Made by a program: the position numbers and the translations under genes
The notes under the pieces: generated by a model
What the model was told of the DNA's origin: nothing
The model's database searches: none
The model's input: the letters and a program-made list of their open reading frames with translations, nothing else
Assembly (NCBI RefSeq): GCF_014268805.2
Contig: NZ_JABWRF020000001.1
Location: 372,001 to 436,000, forward strand
Length of the DNA: 64,000 bases
From: Pseudomonas farsensis
Lineage (GTDB): Bacteria; Pseudomonadota; Gammaproteobacteria; Pseudomonadales; Pseudomonadaceae
Direction: 5' to 3'
In this document: positions 33,012 to 42,039 of the stretch, piece by piece
Layout: each line of letters begins with the position of its first letter
Position numbering within the stretch: position 1 is the stretch's first letter

Positions 33012-33076
33012 GGGACATCCTCGGGAAGCAGGGTGTTGGGCGCGGTCGGGCCGCGCTCTTGGGTTGAGGTTTCCGT

Positions 33077-33092
33077 AGCAATAATGTGGCCA
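33077..33092 (-). promoter_or_regulatory. Candidate sigma-54 (-24/-12) promoter of gcvHPT
   Basis: The minus strand reads TGGCCACATTATTGCT, with GG and GC separated by exactly 10 bases. It matches TGGCACG-N4-TTGCW at the key positions. The expected start is near 33066, about 55 nt before the gcvH ATG. Confidence 0.78.
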
Positions 33093-33114
33093 TTATTTAA
33101 AAAGCCATATAAAT

Positions 33115-33127
33115 CAATAACTTGATC
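33115..33127 (-). promoter_or_regulatory. Candidate IHF site upstream of gcvH
   Basis: The minus strand reads GATCAAGTTATTG, which differs from WATCAA-N4-TTR only at the first base. It lies between the putative activator sites and the -24/-12 element, where IHF commonly bends DNA for sigma-54 activation. An A/T-rich tract adjoins it. Confidence 0.5.
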
Positions 33128-33156
33128 GTGTGATGAGCAGGGTGGAATGAAAACCT

Positions 33157-33174
33157 CGGAATGAAATCGTTACA
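33157..33174 (-). promoter_or_regulatory. Candidate GcsR operator (promoter-proximal)
   Basis: The minus strand reads TGTAACGATTTCATTCCG. It differs by one base from TGTAACG-N4-CGTTCCG, the GcsR motif I recall for P. aeruginosa. It is about 65 bp upstream of the -24 element. Confidence 0.6.
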
Positions 33175-33237
33175 GGCGGCGCGCAGAGAAAAAAGGATGG
33201 AGTATCAAACCCTTGCAGACCCGCAGGAAAACGCACG

Positions 33238-33274
33238 TGTAGCGATTACGATACGGCGTATTTAATTCGTTACG
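33238..33274 (-). promoter_or_regulatory. Tandem pair of weaker GcsR-like sites
   Basis: Two 18-bp sequences with 1 bp between them. At 33257-33274 the minus strand reads CGTAACGAATTAAATACG; at 33238-33255 it reads CGTATCGTAATCGCTACA. Both have the NGTANCG-N4 half-site architecture with mismatches. They are about 190 bp upstream of the expected gcvH start, a normal enhancer distance. Confidence 0.45.
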
Positions 33275-33443
33275 GGTCAGTCGCGCTTTTTCCTCCAACC
33301 ACCGAGCCCCGTCCAAGAACTGAAACTAAAAGTTTCTACAAAAGTCACTCAGGTGTTTTTCGTATAAAGATCAAATAAAGTACATGAATTAAGTTGCTTG
33401 AGAGTTTTTATGTGTTTGTAAGAATCGTACTGCGACTCCGAAG

Positions 33444-33487
33444 TTCAGCCGGGCCAGTGTCCATTGCGGATCGCTGCCCCGGCTGAA
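33444..33487. terminator. Hairpin downstream of gltS
   Basis: TTCAGCCGGG (33444-33453) is exactly complementary to CCCGGCTGAA (33478-33487) around a 24-nt loop. It is about 47 bp beyond the gltS stop on the minus strand. It lacks a T run, so it may be a weak terminator or mRNA end. Confidence 0.55.
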
Positions 33488-33533
33488 TTGACGTCATCTT
33501 CAAACCGATAGAAATTCAGCCATCATCTTCCGC

Positions 33534-34739
33534 TTACAACGCCACAAAAAACGGCAGTGCCAGATACAGCTTGATCACGATCACATTAATGATGTCGATA
33601 AAGAACGCCCCGACCATCGGCACCACCAGAAACGCGATCTGCGAAGGCCCGTAGCGCTGCGTTACGGCCTGCATGTTGGCAATGGCGGTAGGCGTGGCAC
33701 CGAGCCCGAAGCCGCAATGCCCGGCAGCCAGTACCGCAGCATCGTAGTTGCGGCCCATCACGCGGAAGGTGATAAAGATGGCGAACAGCGCCATCACCAG
33801 TGTTTGCGCGGCCAGCAATATGAAGAACGGCAGCGCCAGTGCCGCCAGGTCCCACAGCTTGAGCGACATCAGCGCAATCGCCAGAAACAGCGACAGACTG
33901 ACGTTACCCAGCACCGAGACTTCCCGCTCGAACACGTGGTACATGCCCAGCGCCGACAGCCCATTGCGCAGCACCACGCCGACGAACAACACGCACACGA
34001 AGGTTGGCAGTTCGAATGCAGTACCCAGCAGCGCACCATTGAGCAGCGAGCCTGCCAGCAGGCTGACCGCAATCAGGGCCAAGGTTTCGACGAAGGAGAA
34101 CGAGGTGATCAGGCGTTCGGTGTTCGGCTGTTCGAAGCCCTTGGGCAGAATTGCCGTTGACTCTCCGCTGCTGTGAAGCTTGGCGCGCTTGATCAACAGG
34201 CGTGCGACCGGGCCGCCAATCAACCCACCCAGCACCAGCCCGAAGGTTGCACAGGCCATGGCCAGTTCGGCGGCTGAGGCGAGCCCGTATTTGTCGCTGA
34301 ACGTCGCGCTCCAGGCAGCCCCGGTGCCGTGGCCACCAGAGAGGGTGATCGAGCCTGCCAGCAGGCCCATCAATGGGTCGAGCCCAAGCGCTGTGGCCAA
34401 ACCAATGCCCATGGCGTTCTGCACCAGCAGCAGGCCGGTTACCACCAGCAGAAACACCACAACTACCCGGCCGCCTTTTTTCAGGCTGCTGAAATCGGCG
34501 CTCAGGCCGATGGTGGCAAAGAATGCCAGCATCAGCGGGGTTTGCATGGACGTATCGAACTGAACCCGTATGTCGAAGCTGCGCAGTGCCAGCAGCACCA
34601 GGGCAACCAGCAGGCCGCCGGCAACCGGTTCGGGGATGTTGTAGGCGCGCAGAAAACCAACCCGCTGCACCAGGCCTCGGCCCAGCAGCAGTACCAATGA
34701 AGCGGCGACCAGTGTCCCGTAGAAATCGAGTTCAAACAT
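33534..34739 (-). CDS. gltS: Sodium/glutamate symporter GltS
   Basis: This inner-membrane carrier takes up glutamate with sodium. The 401-aa protein has about ten hydrophobic segments and the two inverted GGHGT-type re-entrant loops of the family: ITLSGGHGTGAAWSATF (near residue 133) and AGHCGFGLGATPTAIANMQA (near 338). Starting residues are MFELDFYGTLVAASLVLLLG. It sits between gcvH and the gcv activator gcsR on the same strand, an arrangement whose purpose is unclear. Confidence 0.94.
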   Translation of the reverse strand: MFELDFYGTLVAASLVLLLGRGLVQRVGFLRAYNIPEPVAGGLLVALVLLALRSFDIRVQFDTSMQTPLMLAFFATIGLSADFSSLKKGGRVVVVFLLVVTGLLLVQNAMGIGLATALGLDPLMGLLAGSITLSGGHGTGAAWSATFSDKYGLASAAELAMACATFGLVLGGLIGGPVARLLIKRAKLHSSGESTAILPKGFEQPNTERLITSFSFVETLALIAVSLLAGSLLNGALLGTAFELPTFVCVLFVGVVLRNGLSALGMYHVFEREVSVLGNVSLSLFLAIALMSLKLWDLAALALPFFILLAAQTLVMALFAIFITFRVMGRNYDAAVLAAGHCGFGLGATPTAIANMQAVTQRYGPSQIAFLVVPMVGAFFIDIINVIVIKLYLALPFFVAL

Positions 34740-34881
34740 CAGAGGGCTCTTTGTTGTTCTCGGAGGCGGGCCGGCCCTGAATGACAGGAACGGGCCTGTG
34801 CCTCGTCGGTGACAGTTGAATTAAAGGGTCACCATTTTTGCAGCCATCTGTGTCCTAAAAGATTAGGAAAAGTCTGATTTT

Positions 34882-36390
34882 TCAGGGCTTGCCAGGGATA
34901 CCGTACTTGCGCAGCCGCTGTGCGATAGCGGTGTGGGAGGTTTGCAGGCGCCCTGCCAGTTGCCGGGTCGAGGGGTAGCTGGCGTACAGCCGCTGCAGCA
35001 ACTCACGCTCGAAATCGCCCACCGCCTGCTCCAGGCTGGCCACTTCGCCGTCGTGCCCACGGGCGACCGAGGTGCCGGCAATGTCCAGGTCGCCGATGTC
35101 CACCAGGGTGCTTTCGCAGATGGCGGCGGCGCGGAAGATCACGTTCTGCAACTGGCGCACGTTGCCAGGCCACGGGTTGGCCAGCAGCGCCGAATGGGTG
35201 GCGGGGGTCAGCCGGCAGGCCGGGCGCTGGATCTGGGTGCAGGCTTGCTGCATGAAAAAATGCGCCAGCATGAGGATGTCCTGGCCACGGTCGCGCAGTG
35301 GCGGCACCTGCAGGTTGAGCACGTTCAGGCGGTAGAACAGGTCTTCGCGGAACGTGCCGTCGGCGACCATGCGCTCAAGGTCGCGGTGGGTGGCACTGAT
35401 GATCCGCACATCGACCTTGACCTCGCGGTCGCCGCCCACCCGGCGGAAGCTGCCGTCGCTTAAAAAACGCAGCAGCTTGGCTTGCAGGTACGGCGACATT
35501 TCGCCGATCTCGTCGAGAAACACGGTGCCCTGGTTGGCCAGCTCCATCAGCCCGGGTTTACCCCCGCGCTGGGCGCCGGTGAAGGCGCCGGGGGCGTAGC
35601 CGAACAGTTCGCTCTCGGCCAGGCTTTCGGGCAGCGCTGCGCAATTGAGGGCCAGAAACGGCGCGCCGCGCCGGCTGCTGATGGCGTGGCAGGCGCGCGC
35701 CACCAGCTCTTTGCCAGTGCCGGTTTCGCCGTGCACCAGCAGTGGCGCATCCAGGGCCGCCACCCGCAAGGCGCGGGCCTTGAGGGTGCGGATGGCCGGG
35801 GAGTCGCCAAGCATGGCGTCGAAGCCTTCGGCATGGTCGTGGTGCAGCGCCGATAGCCGCTCGCCCATGCGCGTGGGCGGGTACAGCGTCAGCAGGCCGC
35901 CTGCGTTGGTAATGGGCGTGGCGTCCAGCAGCAGGCTCTGGCCGTTGAGCTGCATTTCGCGCATGGGCAGGTGGAAGTTGTTGTCGCGCAGGGTTTGCAG
36001 CAGTTCGGGGTCGCCGAACAGCTCGCCGATCGAGCGCCCGGCCGATTCACGCCCGCACAGGGCGATCAGCGCCGGGTTGGCCAGCAGGACCTGGCCTGCG
36101 CTGTCGACGGCCAGCACCGGGTCGCTCATCGCCGCCAGCAGGGCGTCGAGTTGCAGGTGGCGGCGTTGGCCGGGAAGAATGTCGACCACTTCCACCGACT
36201 GCACGCCGCGCACCTCGAACAGCGCATCGTGCAGTTCTTCGAGCACGGCAGGGCTGAGGGTCGGGGCGTCGATATAGACGTTGGGCGGGACCATTTCCAC
36301 GGCATCGAGGTTGAGGTTGCGGGCACCGAGCAGGGCCAGGACTTCCTGGGTAATGCCGACGCGGTCGATGAAGCTGACGTGGATGCGCAT
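34882..36390 (-). CDS. gcsR: Sigma-54-dependent activator GcsR (TyrR-like)
   Basis: This enhancer-binding protein controls glycine catabolism in Pseudomonas. The 502-aa protein has an N-terminal ACT-type domain (MRIHVSFIDRVGITQEVLAL, about residues 1-70), a PAS domain (about 80-190) and an AAA+ domain. The last carries Walker A HGETGTGKE, the sigma-54 contact loop GAFTGA (intact) and Walker B GTVFLDEIGEM. The C-terminal TyrR-type HTH is RQLAGRLQTSHTAIAQRLRK. The ACT-PAS-AAA-HTH order is that of TyrR/GcsR. Candidate operators lie upstream of gcvH. Tyrosine or phenylalanine regulators (PhhR) share the architecture; the gcv context favours GcsR. Confidence 0.9.
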   Translation of the reverse strand: MRIHVSFIDRVGITQEVLALLGARNLNLDAVEMVPPNVYIDAPTLSPAVLEELHDALFEVRGVQSVEVVDILPGQRRHLQLDALLAAMSDPVLAVDSAGQVLLANPALIALCGRESAGRSIGELFGDPELLQTLRDNNFHLPMREMQLNGQSLLLDATPITNAGGLLTLYPPTRMGERLSALHHDHAEGFDAMLGDSPAIRTLKARALRVAALDAPLLVHGETGTGKELVARACHAISSRRGAPFLALNCAALPESLAESELFGYAPGAFTGAQRGGKPGLMELANQGTVFLDEIGEMSPYLQAKLLRFLSDGSFRRVGGDREVKVDVRIISATHRDLERMVADGTFREDLFYRLNVLNLQVPPLRDRGQDILMLAHFFMQQACTQIQRPACRLTPATHSALLANPWPGNVRQLQNVIFRAAAICESTLVDIGDLDIAGTSVARGHDGEVASLEQAVGDFERELLQRLYASYPSTRQLAGRLQTSHTAIAQRLRKYGIPGKP

Positions 36391-36480
36391 GGGGAGGCGA
36401 AGGTTGTGGCCGGGGAGGGCAGTAGTATGCCTTGGGGGCCGGGTTAAGCCTATTGCAGTGCCAATGCCGAGGGATGCGCG

Positions 36481-36716
36481 CAGCCTGTTCCGGCCTCATC
36501 GCAGGCTGGCGCCAGCTCCCACAGGGATCTCGGCCAGCCCTCAATATTGCGGCGATACGCGGTTTCTGTGGGAGATTCTATGGTTTTGTACAAGCCCGCT
36601 CGCCACAACTCTCTATCATTTCCCACAGGATTGGGTCCAACCCGCAATGTTGCGGTTGAACATGGCCTCTGTGGGAGCTGGCGCGAGCCTGCGATGAGGC
36701 TGGAACAGGCTTGCGC
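36481..36716. repeat. Composite intergenic repeat D (nested)
   Basis: It has terminal inverted repeats of about 42 bp at 36483-36524 and 36669-36710. The interior begins with the same spacer type as repeats C and E (CAGCCCTCAATATTGCGGC). It is then interrupted by TGTGGGAGATTCTATGG... and CTCTATCATTTCCCACAGGA modules also found in repeats A and F. The direct repeat CTGTGGGAG occurs at 36566-36574 and 36669-36677, flanking the extra module. It fills most of the 353-bp gap between gcsR and the DUF5064 gene; no gene is seen there. Confidence 0.85.
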
Positions 36717-36743
36717 AAAGCATGGGGGTGAGGAGTGCCTGCC

Positions 36744-37112
36744 CTACTGCAAATGCTCAGGCTTGATCGGGTCGCCGGACTTCACATCCAGCTTGGCGCG
36801 GATATCCTCGAACATGGCGTCGTACAATTTGTGCGGCGAACCCAGGCTTTCGAACTTCTTGCCTTCGGGCAGGTAGGACTGAGCCTTGCGCGTGGTAATG
36901 CTGAGAAAGCTCGGCAACACCTGGTCCTTGGTCAGGAAGAACTTCTCATCCACCGGCTTGCCTTCGATGCTGCCATGCATGCGGAACTCGATGCCGCGGC
37001 CTTCCCTGGGGTCTTGGGCTACTTCGTAATTGATGTTGAGCTCGTAGCTGTAGTCGTTGCTGTTCAGCGCTGTGCGCATGATATGGACATGACCAGGTTG
37101 GAACTGCGCCAC
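36744..37112 (-). CDS. DUF5064-family protein, last gene of the arc cluster
   Basis: This protein of unknown function is 122 aa from GTG 37110-37112, chosen because GGAGG lies 8 bp upstream; an internal ATG (MRTALNSNDYSYELNINYEV) is an alternative. The sequence matches what I recall as the Pseudomonas DUF5064 family: FQPGHVHIMRT, YELNINYEVAQDPREGRGIE, then SFLSITTRKAQSYLPEGKKF. It has no signal peptide or membrane helix and looks like a small beta-rich cytosolic protein. It lies 57 bp after arcC on the same strand, so it should be co-expressed with arginine deiminase genes, but a role there is inference. Confidence 0.78.
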   Translation of the reverse strand: MAQFQPGHVHIMRTALNSNDYSYELNINYEVAQDPREGRGIEFRMHGSIEGKPVDEKFFLTKDQVLPSFLSITTRKAQSYLPEGKKFESLGSPHKLYDAMFEDIRAKLDVKSGDPIKPEHLQ

Positions 37113-37169
37113 GGTGAAATCCTCCGCAAAGTGTGAAAACGGCCGGCGCCAGGCACCGGCCAACTGCAT

Positions 37170-38099
37170 TCAACGGTAGCTGATCCCCGGCTGGGCCGTA
37201 GACACCCGCGTGCCGGCAGTGCCTTTGACGATAGCCTCGATGTTCTCCAACGAGCTGATCACCGCGACTTTGCCGGTGTGGCGCGCAAAGTCGCACGCAG
37301 CCTGTACCTTCGGCCCCATGGAACCTGCGGCAAAGCCGAGTTTTTCCAGCTCGTCGGGGTGAGCCTGGGCGATGGCCTTTTGTGTCGGCTTGCCAAAATC
37401 AATGTAGGCGGCATCCACGTCGGTGGCGATTATCAAAAGGTCGGCTTCCAGTTGCTCGGCCAGCAGCGCCGAGCACAGGTCCTTGTCGATCACCGCCTCG
37501 ATGCCCTTGAGCTTGCGGTTCTCGTCGTACATGGTCGGAATGCCACCACCGCCTGCACAAATCACGATGCTGCTTTTTTCCAACAGCCACTTGATCGGGC
37601 GGATTTCGAAAATGCGCTTGGGTTTGGGGCTGGCGACCACACGCCGGTACTTGTCACCGTCTGGCTTGACCACCCAGCCCTTTTCCTTGGCCAGGCGTTC
37701 GGCTTCGTCCTTGCTGTAGACCGGGCCGATGAATTTGGTCGGGTCCTGGAATGCCGGGTCGTTGGCGTCGACCTCGACCTGGGTGAGCAGGGTGGCGAAC
37801 GGCACTTCGAAGTCGAGCAGGTTGCCGAGTTCCTGTTCGATCATGTAGCCGATCATGCCTTCTGTTTCGGCGCCGAGCACGTCCAGCGGGTAGGCCTCAT
37901 CGGGCTTGTAGGCCATGCCCTGCAGCGACAGCAGGCCCACTTGCGGGCCGTTGCCGTGGGCGATTACCAGCTCGTTGCCGGCATGGATTTTTGCGATCCG
38001 CTCGGCGGCGGTGCGGATATTGCTGCGCTGGTTGTCGGCGGTCATCGGCTCGCCGCGACGCAGCAGGGCGTTACCGCCCAAAGCAACCACGATACGCAT
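37170..38099 (-). CDS. arcC: Carbamate kinase ArcC
   Basis: ArcC converts carbamoyl phosphate and ADP to ATP, CO2 and ammonia, the energy-yielding last step of the arginine deiminase pathway. The 309-aa protein starts [20 protein letters not shown]. It has [13 protein letters not shown] (near residue 52), [13 protein letters not shown] (near 210) and a C-terminal [13 protein letters not shown] end. It is separated from arcB by a REP hairpin at 38135-38203. Confidence 0.97.
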   Translation of the reverse strand: MRIVVALGGNALLRRGEPMTADNQRSNIRTAAERIAKIHAGNELVIAHGNGPQVGLLSLQGMAYKPDEAYPLDVLGAETEGMIGYMIEQELGNLLDFEVPFATLLTQVEVDANDPAFQDPTKFIGPVYSKDEAERLAKEKGWVVKPDGDKYRRVVASPKPKRIFEIRPIKWLLEKSSIVICAGGGGIPTMYDENRKLKGIEAVIDKDLCSALLAEQLEADLLIIATDVDAAYIDFGKPTQKAIAQAHPDELEKLGFAAGSMGPKVQAACDFARHTGKVAVISSLENIEAIVKGTAGTRVSTAQPGISYR

Positions 38100-38134
38100 G
38101 GGGAAGTCCTTCAGTGGGGCTGTGGGGCGGTTCC

Positions 38135-38203
38135 GTGGGAGCGGGCTTGCCCCGCGATGGCGTCGCAGCAGCAGACGCTATCGCGGGGCAGGCCCGCTCC
38201 CAC
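38135..38203. repeat. REP hairpin between arcB and arcC
   Basis: GTGGGAGCGGGCTTGCCCCG (from 38135) and the inverse CGGGGCAGGCCCGCTCCCAC (to 38203) form arms of about 24 bp with one mismatch and a 21-nt loop. It interrupts the arc operon and could set unequal mRNA levels of arcB and arcC. Confidence 0.85.
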
Positions 38204-38222
38204 AAGGAACCTGCCTTTGGCG

Positions 38223-39233
38223 TTACAGGTCTGCCAGGGTCGACACCAGGATCGCCTTGATCGTATGCATGCGGTTTTCTGCCTGCTCGAAGGCGATGCA
38301 GGCGGGCGACTCGAACACGTCGTCGGTGACTTCGATGCCGTTGGCCAAGTGCGGGTACTGTTCGGCGATCTGTTTGCCCACCTTGGTATCGCTGTTATGG
38401 AACGCCGGCAGGCAATGCATGAACTTGCTGCGCGGGTTGCCGGTGGCTTTCATCAGCTCCTTGTTGACCTGGTAGGGCAGCAGTTGCTGAATGCGCTCGC
38501 CCCACGCCTCGACCGGCTCGCCCATCGACACCCAGACATCGGTGTGCACAAAGTCCACCCCCTTGACCGCCGCTTTCGGGTCTTCAGTCAGGGTGATGCG
38601 CGCGCCGCTTTCTTCGGCGTACTTGTGGCAGCGTTCGACGAGGTCGTCATGGGGCCACAGCGCCTTGGGGGCGGCGATGCGCACGTCCATGCCCAGCTTG
38701 GCGCCGATCAACAGCAGCGAGTTGCCCATGTTGTTGCGTGCATCGCCCAGGTAGGCATAGCTGATGTCGTGCAGCGGCTTGTCGCTGTTTTCACGCATGG
38801 TCAGCACGTCGGCGATCATTTGCGTGGGGTGATACTCGTCGGTCAGGCCGTTGAATACCGGCACCCCGGCGAACTTGGCCAGCTCCTCGACGATTTCCTG
38901 CTTGAAGCCGCGATACTCGATGGCGTCATACATGCGCCCAAGTACCCGGGCGGTGTCCTTCATGCTTTCTTTGTGGCCGATCTGCGAGGAATTGGGGTCG
39001 ATGTAGGTGACATTGGCGCCTTGGTCGTAGGCCGCCACCTCGAACGCGCAGCGGGTACGGGTGGAGGTTTTTTCAAAGATCAGGGCAATGTTGTTGCCCT
39101 TCAGGTGTTGCTGCTCGGTGCCGGTGTACTTGGCGCGCTTGAGGTCGCGCGACAGGTCCAGCAGGTAACGCAGCTCGCGGGTGGTGTGGTGTTCGAGGCT
39201 GAGCAGGTTACGGTTATGGATGTTGAACGCCAT
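38223..39233 (-). CDS. arcB: Catabolic ornithine carbamoyltransferase ArcB
   Basis: In the deiminase pathway ArcB runs phosphorolysis of citrulline to ornithine and carbamoyl phosphate. The 336-aa protein has the carbamoyl-phosphate loop [12 protein letters not shown] (near residue 56), the conserved HPTQ as YHPTQMIAD (near 134) and the ornithine-site HCLPAFH (near 272). The long HSxT-type linker is of the catabolic type. Its place between arcA and arcC supports the catabolic rather than the anabolic (ArgF) role. Confidence 0.96.
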   Translation of the reverse strand: MAFNIHNRNLLSLEHHTTRELRYLLDLSRDLKRAKYTGTEQQHLKGNNIALIFEKTSTRTRCAFEVAAYDQGANVTYIDPNSSQIGHKESMKDTARVLGRMYDAIEYRGFKQEIVEELAKFAGVPVFNGLTDEYHPTQMIADVLTMRENSDKPLHDISYAYLGDARNNMGNSLLLIGAKLGMDVRIAAPKALWPHDDLVERCHKYAEESGARITLTEDPKAAVKGVDFVHTDVWVSMGEPVEAWGERIQQLLPYQVNKELMKATGNPRSKFMHCLPAFHNSDTKVGKQIAEQYPHLANGIEVTDDVFESPACIAFEQAENRMHTIKAILVSTLADL

Positions 39234-39302
39234 GATGATTCTCCTTAGGTTCGGTAATCGCCAGGCCGGCGCCGGGTGGGCGCCCGCCTGGGTCAGTGGA
39301 CG

Positions 39303-40556
39303 TTAGTAATCGATAGGGTCGCGCACGATTGGGCAGGTCATGCAATGGCCGCCGCCACGGCCCCGGCCGAGTTCGCCGGCACTGATGGTGATGACCTCGA
39401 TCCCGGCCTTGCGCAGCAGGGTGTTGGTGTAGGTGTTGCGGTCGTAGCCGATGACCACGCCCGGTTCCAGGGCCACCACGTTGTTGCCGTCATCCCACTG
39501 CTCGCGCTCGGCGGCAAAGCTGTTGCCGCCGGTCTCGACCACGCGCAGCTTGACGCCCAACTGCTCGCCCACCACCTCGATGAACGACTTGTTGATACGC
39601 CGCACATCCATGCCGTACGGCTTGGTTTCGTCCGGGCGAATGATGAACGGCACGATCTCGCTGACCACTTCCGGGAAGACCGTCACCAGGTCGCGGTCGC
39701 AGAAGCTGAACACGGTGTCCAGGTGCATCGCCGCACGGGATTTGGGCAGCCCGGCGACGATCACTTCCTTGACCGCGCCTTTCTCGAACAGGCTCTGCGC
39801 CAACTGGCCAATGGCCTGGCGCGAAGTGCGCTCGCCCATGCCGATCAGCACGATGCCGTTGCCGATCGGCATGACGTCACCGCCTTCGAGGGTGGCATTG
39901 CCGTGCTGCTTGTCCGGGTCGCCGTACCACACCTGGAAGTCGGCGCCGGTGAACTCGGGGTGGAACTTGTAGATGGCGGTGGTCAGCAGGGTTTCCTGGC
40001 GTCGCGCCGGCCAGTACATGGGGTTCAGGGTGACGCCGCCGTAGATCCAGCAGGTGGTGTCACGGGTGAACTGGGTGTTGGGCAGTGGCGGCAGGATGAA
40101 ACTTGAGTGGCCGAGGTAGTCGTTGTACATCTTGACCACATCGGCGCCTTCGCTCTGCGGCAGGTCCTGGCCGGCGACACCGCCAATCAGGAACTCGGCC
40201 AGGTGGCGTGGCTCCAGGCCTTCGAGCCAACTGCGGACTTCGCTGGTCAAGCCCAGGCCGACGGTGTCGGCGGTGATCTTGCGGTCCAGAATCCACTTCA
40301 GCGCTTCGGGCTGGCGGACGATGTCGGTGAGCAGGTTGTGCATCTCCAGCACATCGACGCCGCGCTCGCGCATCTTGGTAACGAAGTCGAAGTGGTCGCG
40401 CTTGGCCTGGTCGACCCAGATCACATCGTCGAACAACAGTTCGTCGCAGTTGCTCGGGGTCAGGCGCTTGTGCGCCAGGCCCGGGGAGCACACCATCACT
40501 TTGCGCAGTTTGCCGGCCTCGGAGTGGACGCCGTATTTCTGTTTCTCAGTGGACAT
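39303..40556 (-). CDS. arcA: Arginine deiminase ArcA
   Basis: ArcA hydrolyses arginine to citrulline and ammonia. The 417-aa protein carries the guanidino-modifying enzyme core: [18 protein letters not shown] (near residue 162), [13 protein letters not shown] (near 220), [14 protein letters not shown] with the catalytic-region histidine upstream (AMHLDTVFS), and the C-terminal nucleophile Cys in [14 protein letters not shown]. The start is [20 protein letters not shown]. It lies 23 bp after arcD. Confidence 0.98.
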   Translation of the reverse strand: MSTEKQKYGVHSEAGKLRKVMVCSPGLAHKRLTPSNCDELLFDDVIWVDQAKRDHFDFVTKMRERGVDVLEMHNLLTDIVRQPEALKWILDRKITADTVGLGLTSEVRSWLEGLEPRHLAEFLIGGVAGQDLPQSEGADVVKMYNDYLGHSSFILPPLPNTQFTRDTTCWIYGGVTLNPMYWPARRQETLLTTAIYKFHPEFTGADFQVWYGDPDKQHGNATLEGGDVMPIGNGIVLIGMGERTSRQAIGQLAQSLFEKGAVKEVIVAGLPKSRAAMHLDTVFSFCDRDLVTVFPEVVSEIVPFIIRPDETKPYGMDVRRINKSFIEVVGEQLGVKLRVVETGGNSFAAEREQWDDGNNVVALEPGVVIGYDRNTYTNTLLRKAGIEVITISAGELGRGRGGGHCMTCPIVRDPIDY

Positions 40557-40579
40557 GGTCTATTCCTCCAGTAAAGGGG

Positions 40580-42007
40580 TCACAAGGTCAGGAAGCCGTC
40601 GTAGAGCCCATAGGCGGCTACCAGCGCGCCGATTACCACGGCGGCGAAAATGAGCTTTTCAAGGCTGGTGAAGATCGGCTGGCCCATCTCGTGCTTGGCC
40701 TTGGCGAACAGGATCGCGCCAGGGGCGTACAGCAGCGCCGACAGCAGCAGGTACTTAACGCCGCCCGCATACAGCAGCCAGATGGCGTACACCAGGGCGA
40801 TGCCGCCGATGATCAGGTCCTTCTTGCGCTCGGCCAGGGCCTGTTCGTAGGTCTCGTTGCGCCAGGCAAGCAGCACCGCGTAGGCCGCCGACCACAGGTA
40901 AGGCACCAGGATCATCGAGGTGGCGAGGTAGATCAGCGACAGGTAGGTGCTGTTGGAGAACAGCGTGATCACCAGGAAGATCTGCACCATGGCGTTGGTC
41001 AGCCACAGGGCGTTGGCCGGCACCTGGTTGGCGTTCTCGCGGCGCAGGAACTCCGGCATGGTGTGGTCCTTGGCGGCGGCGAACATGATCTCGGCGCACA
41101 GCAGCACCCACGACAGCAGCGCCCCCAGCAGCGAGATGATCAGCCCCACGCTGATCAGCACCGCGCCCCAGTGGCCGACCACATGCTCAAGCACGGCGGC
41201 CATCGATGGGTTCTGCAGCTTGGCCAGTTCTGGCTGGGTCATCACCCCCAGCGACAGCACGTTCACCAGCACCAGGAACAGCAGCACGGTGACGAAGCCG
41301 ATCACGGTCGCCTTGCCGACATCGGCGCGTTTCTCGGCGCGTGAAGAGAAGATGCTTGCGCCTTCGATGCCGATGAACACCCACACGGTGACCAGCATCA
41401 TGTTGCGCACCTGGTCCATCACACTGCCCAGCTCCGGCGTGCCCACCGCCCAGATGTCGGCGGTGAAGATGTCGAGCCGGAAGGCAAACAGGCAGATCAG
41501 CGCGAACAGCGCCAGCGGCACCACTTTGGCCACGGTGGTGACCAGGTTGATGAACGCTGCTTCCTTGATGCCGCGCAGCACCAGAAAATGCACCGCCCAC
41601 AGCAGCACCGAGGCGCCGATTACCGCTGCTGGGGTATTGCCTTCACCGAACACCGGGAAGAAATAGCCCAAGGTGCTGAACAACAGCACGAAGTAGCCGA
41701 CGTTGCCCAGCCAGGCGCTGATCCAGTAGCCCCAGGCTGAGGAAAAGCCCATGTAGTCACCGAACCCGGCCTTGGCGTAGGCGTACACCCCGCCGTCCAG
41801 GTCAGGCTTGCGATTGGCCAGGGTCTGGAACACGAAGGCGAGGGTGAGCATGCCGACTGCGGTGATGGCCCAACCGATCAAGACAGCACCGACGCCTGCA
41901 CTGGCGGCCATGTTTTGCGGCAGCGAGAAGATGCCGCCACCGATCATCGAGCCGACGACAAGTGCAACCAGTGCACCCAGTTTGAGTTTTCCGGGAGAAT
42001 CAGACAT
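40580..42007 (-). CDS. arcD: Arginine/ornithine antiporter ArcD
   Basis: ArcD exchanges external arginine for internal ornithine, an electroneutral step that feeds the deiminase pathway. The 475-aa APC-superfamily carrier has about 12 helices. Helix 1 carries the substrate loop VVGSMIGGGIFSLPQNMA, and GGVYAYAKAGFGDYMGFSSA follows. It is the first gene of arcDABC. An ANR-type dyad lies upstream. The divergent gene at 42437 encodes a close paralogue of the same length. Confidence 0.95.
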   Translation of the reverse strand: MSDSPGKLKLGALVALVVGSMIGGGIFSLPQNMAASAGVGAVLIGWAITAVGMLTLAFVFQTLANRKPDLDGGVYAYAKAGFGDYMGFSSAWGYWISAWLGNVGYFVLLFSTLGYFFPVFGEGNTPAAVIGASVLLWAVHFLVLRGIKEAAFINLVTTVAKVVPLALFALICLFAFRLDIFTADIWAVGTPELGSVMDQVRNMMLVTVWVFIGIEGASIFSSRAEKRADVGKATVIGFVTVLLFLVLVNVLSLGVMTQPELAKLQNPSMAAVLEHVVGHWGAVLISVGLIISLLGALLSWVLLCAEIMFAAAKDHTMPEFLRRENANQVPANALWLTNAMVQIFLVITLFSNSTYLSLIYLATSMILVPYLWSAAYAVLLAWRNETYEQALAERKKDLIIGGIALVYAIWLLYAGGVKYLLLSALLYAPGAILFAKAKHEMGQPIFTSLEKLIFAAVVIGALVAAYGLYDGFLTL

Positions 42008-42039
42008 TTATTGACTCCGTGCCAGGAGAAAGTTGACAT

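Noticed and set aside
33012..33533. Glycine riboswitch ahead of the gcv genes
   Set aside because: No tandem aptamer-like structure could be recognised, and the expected transcript leader from the sigma-54 promoter is only about 55 nt, too short for one.
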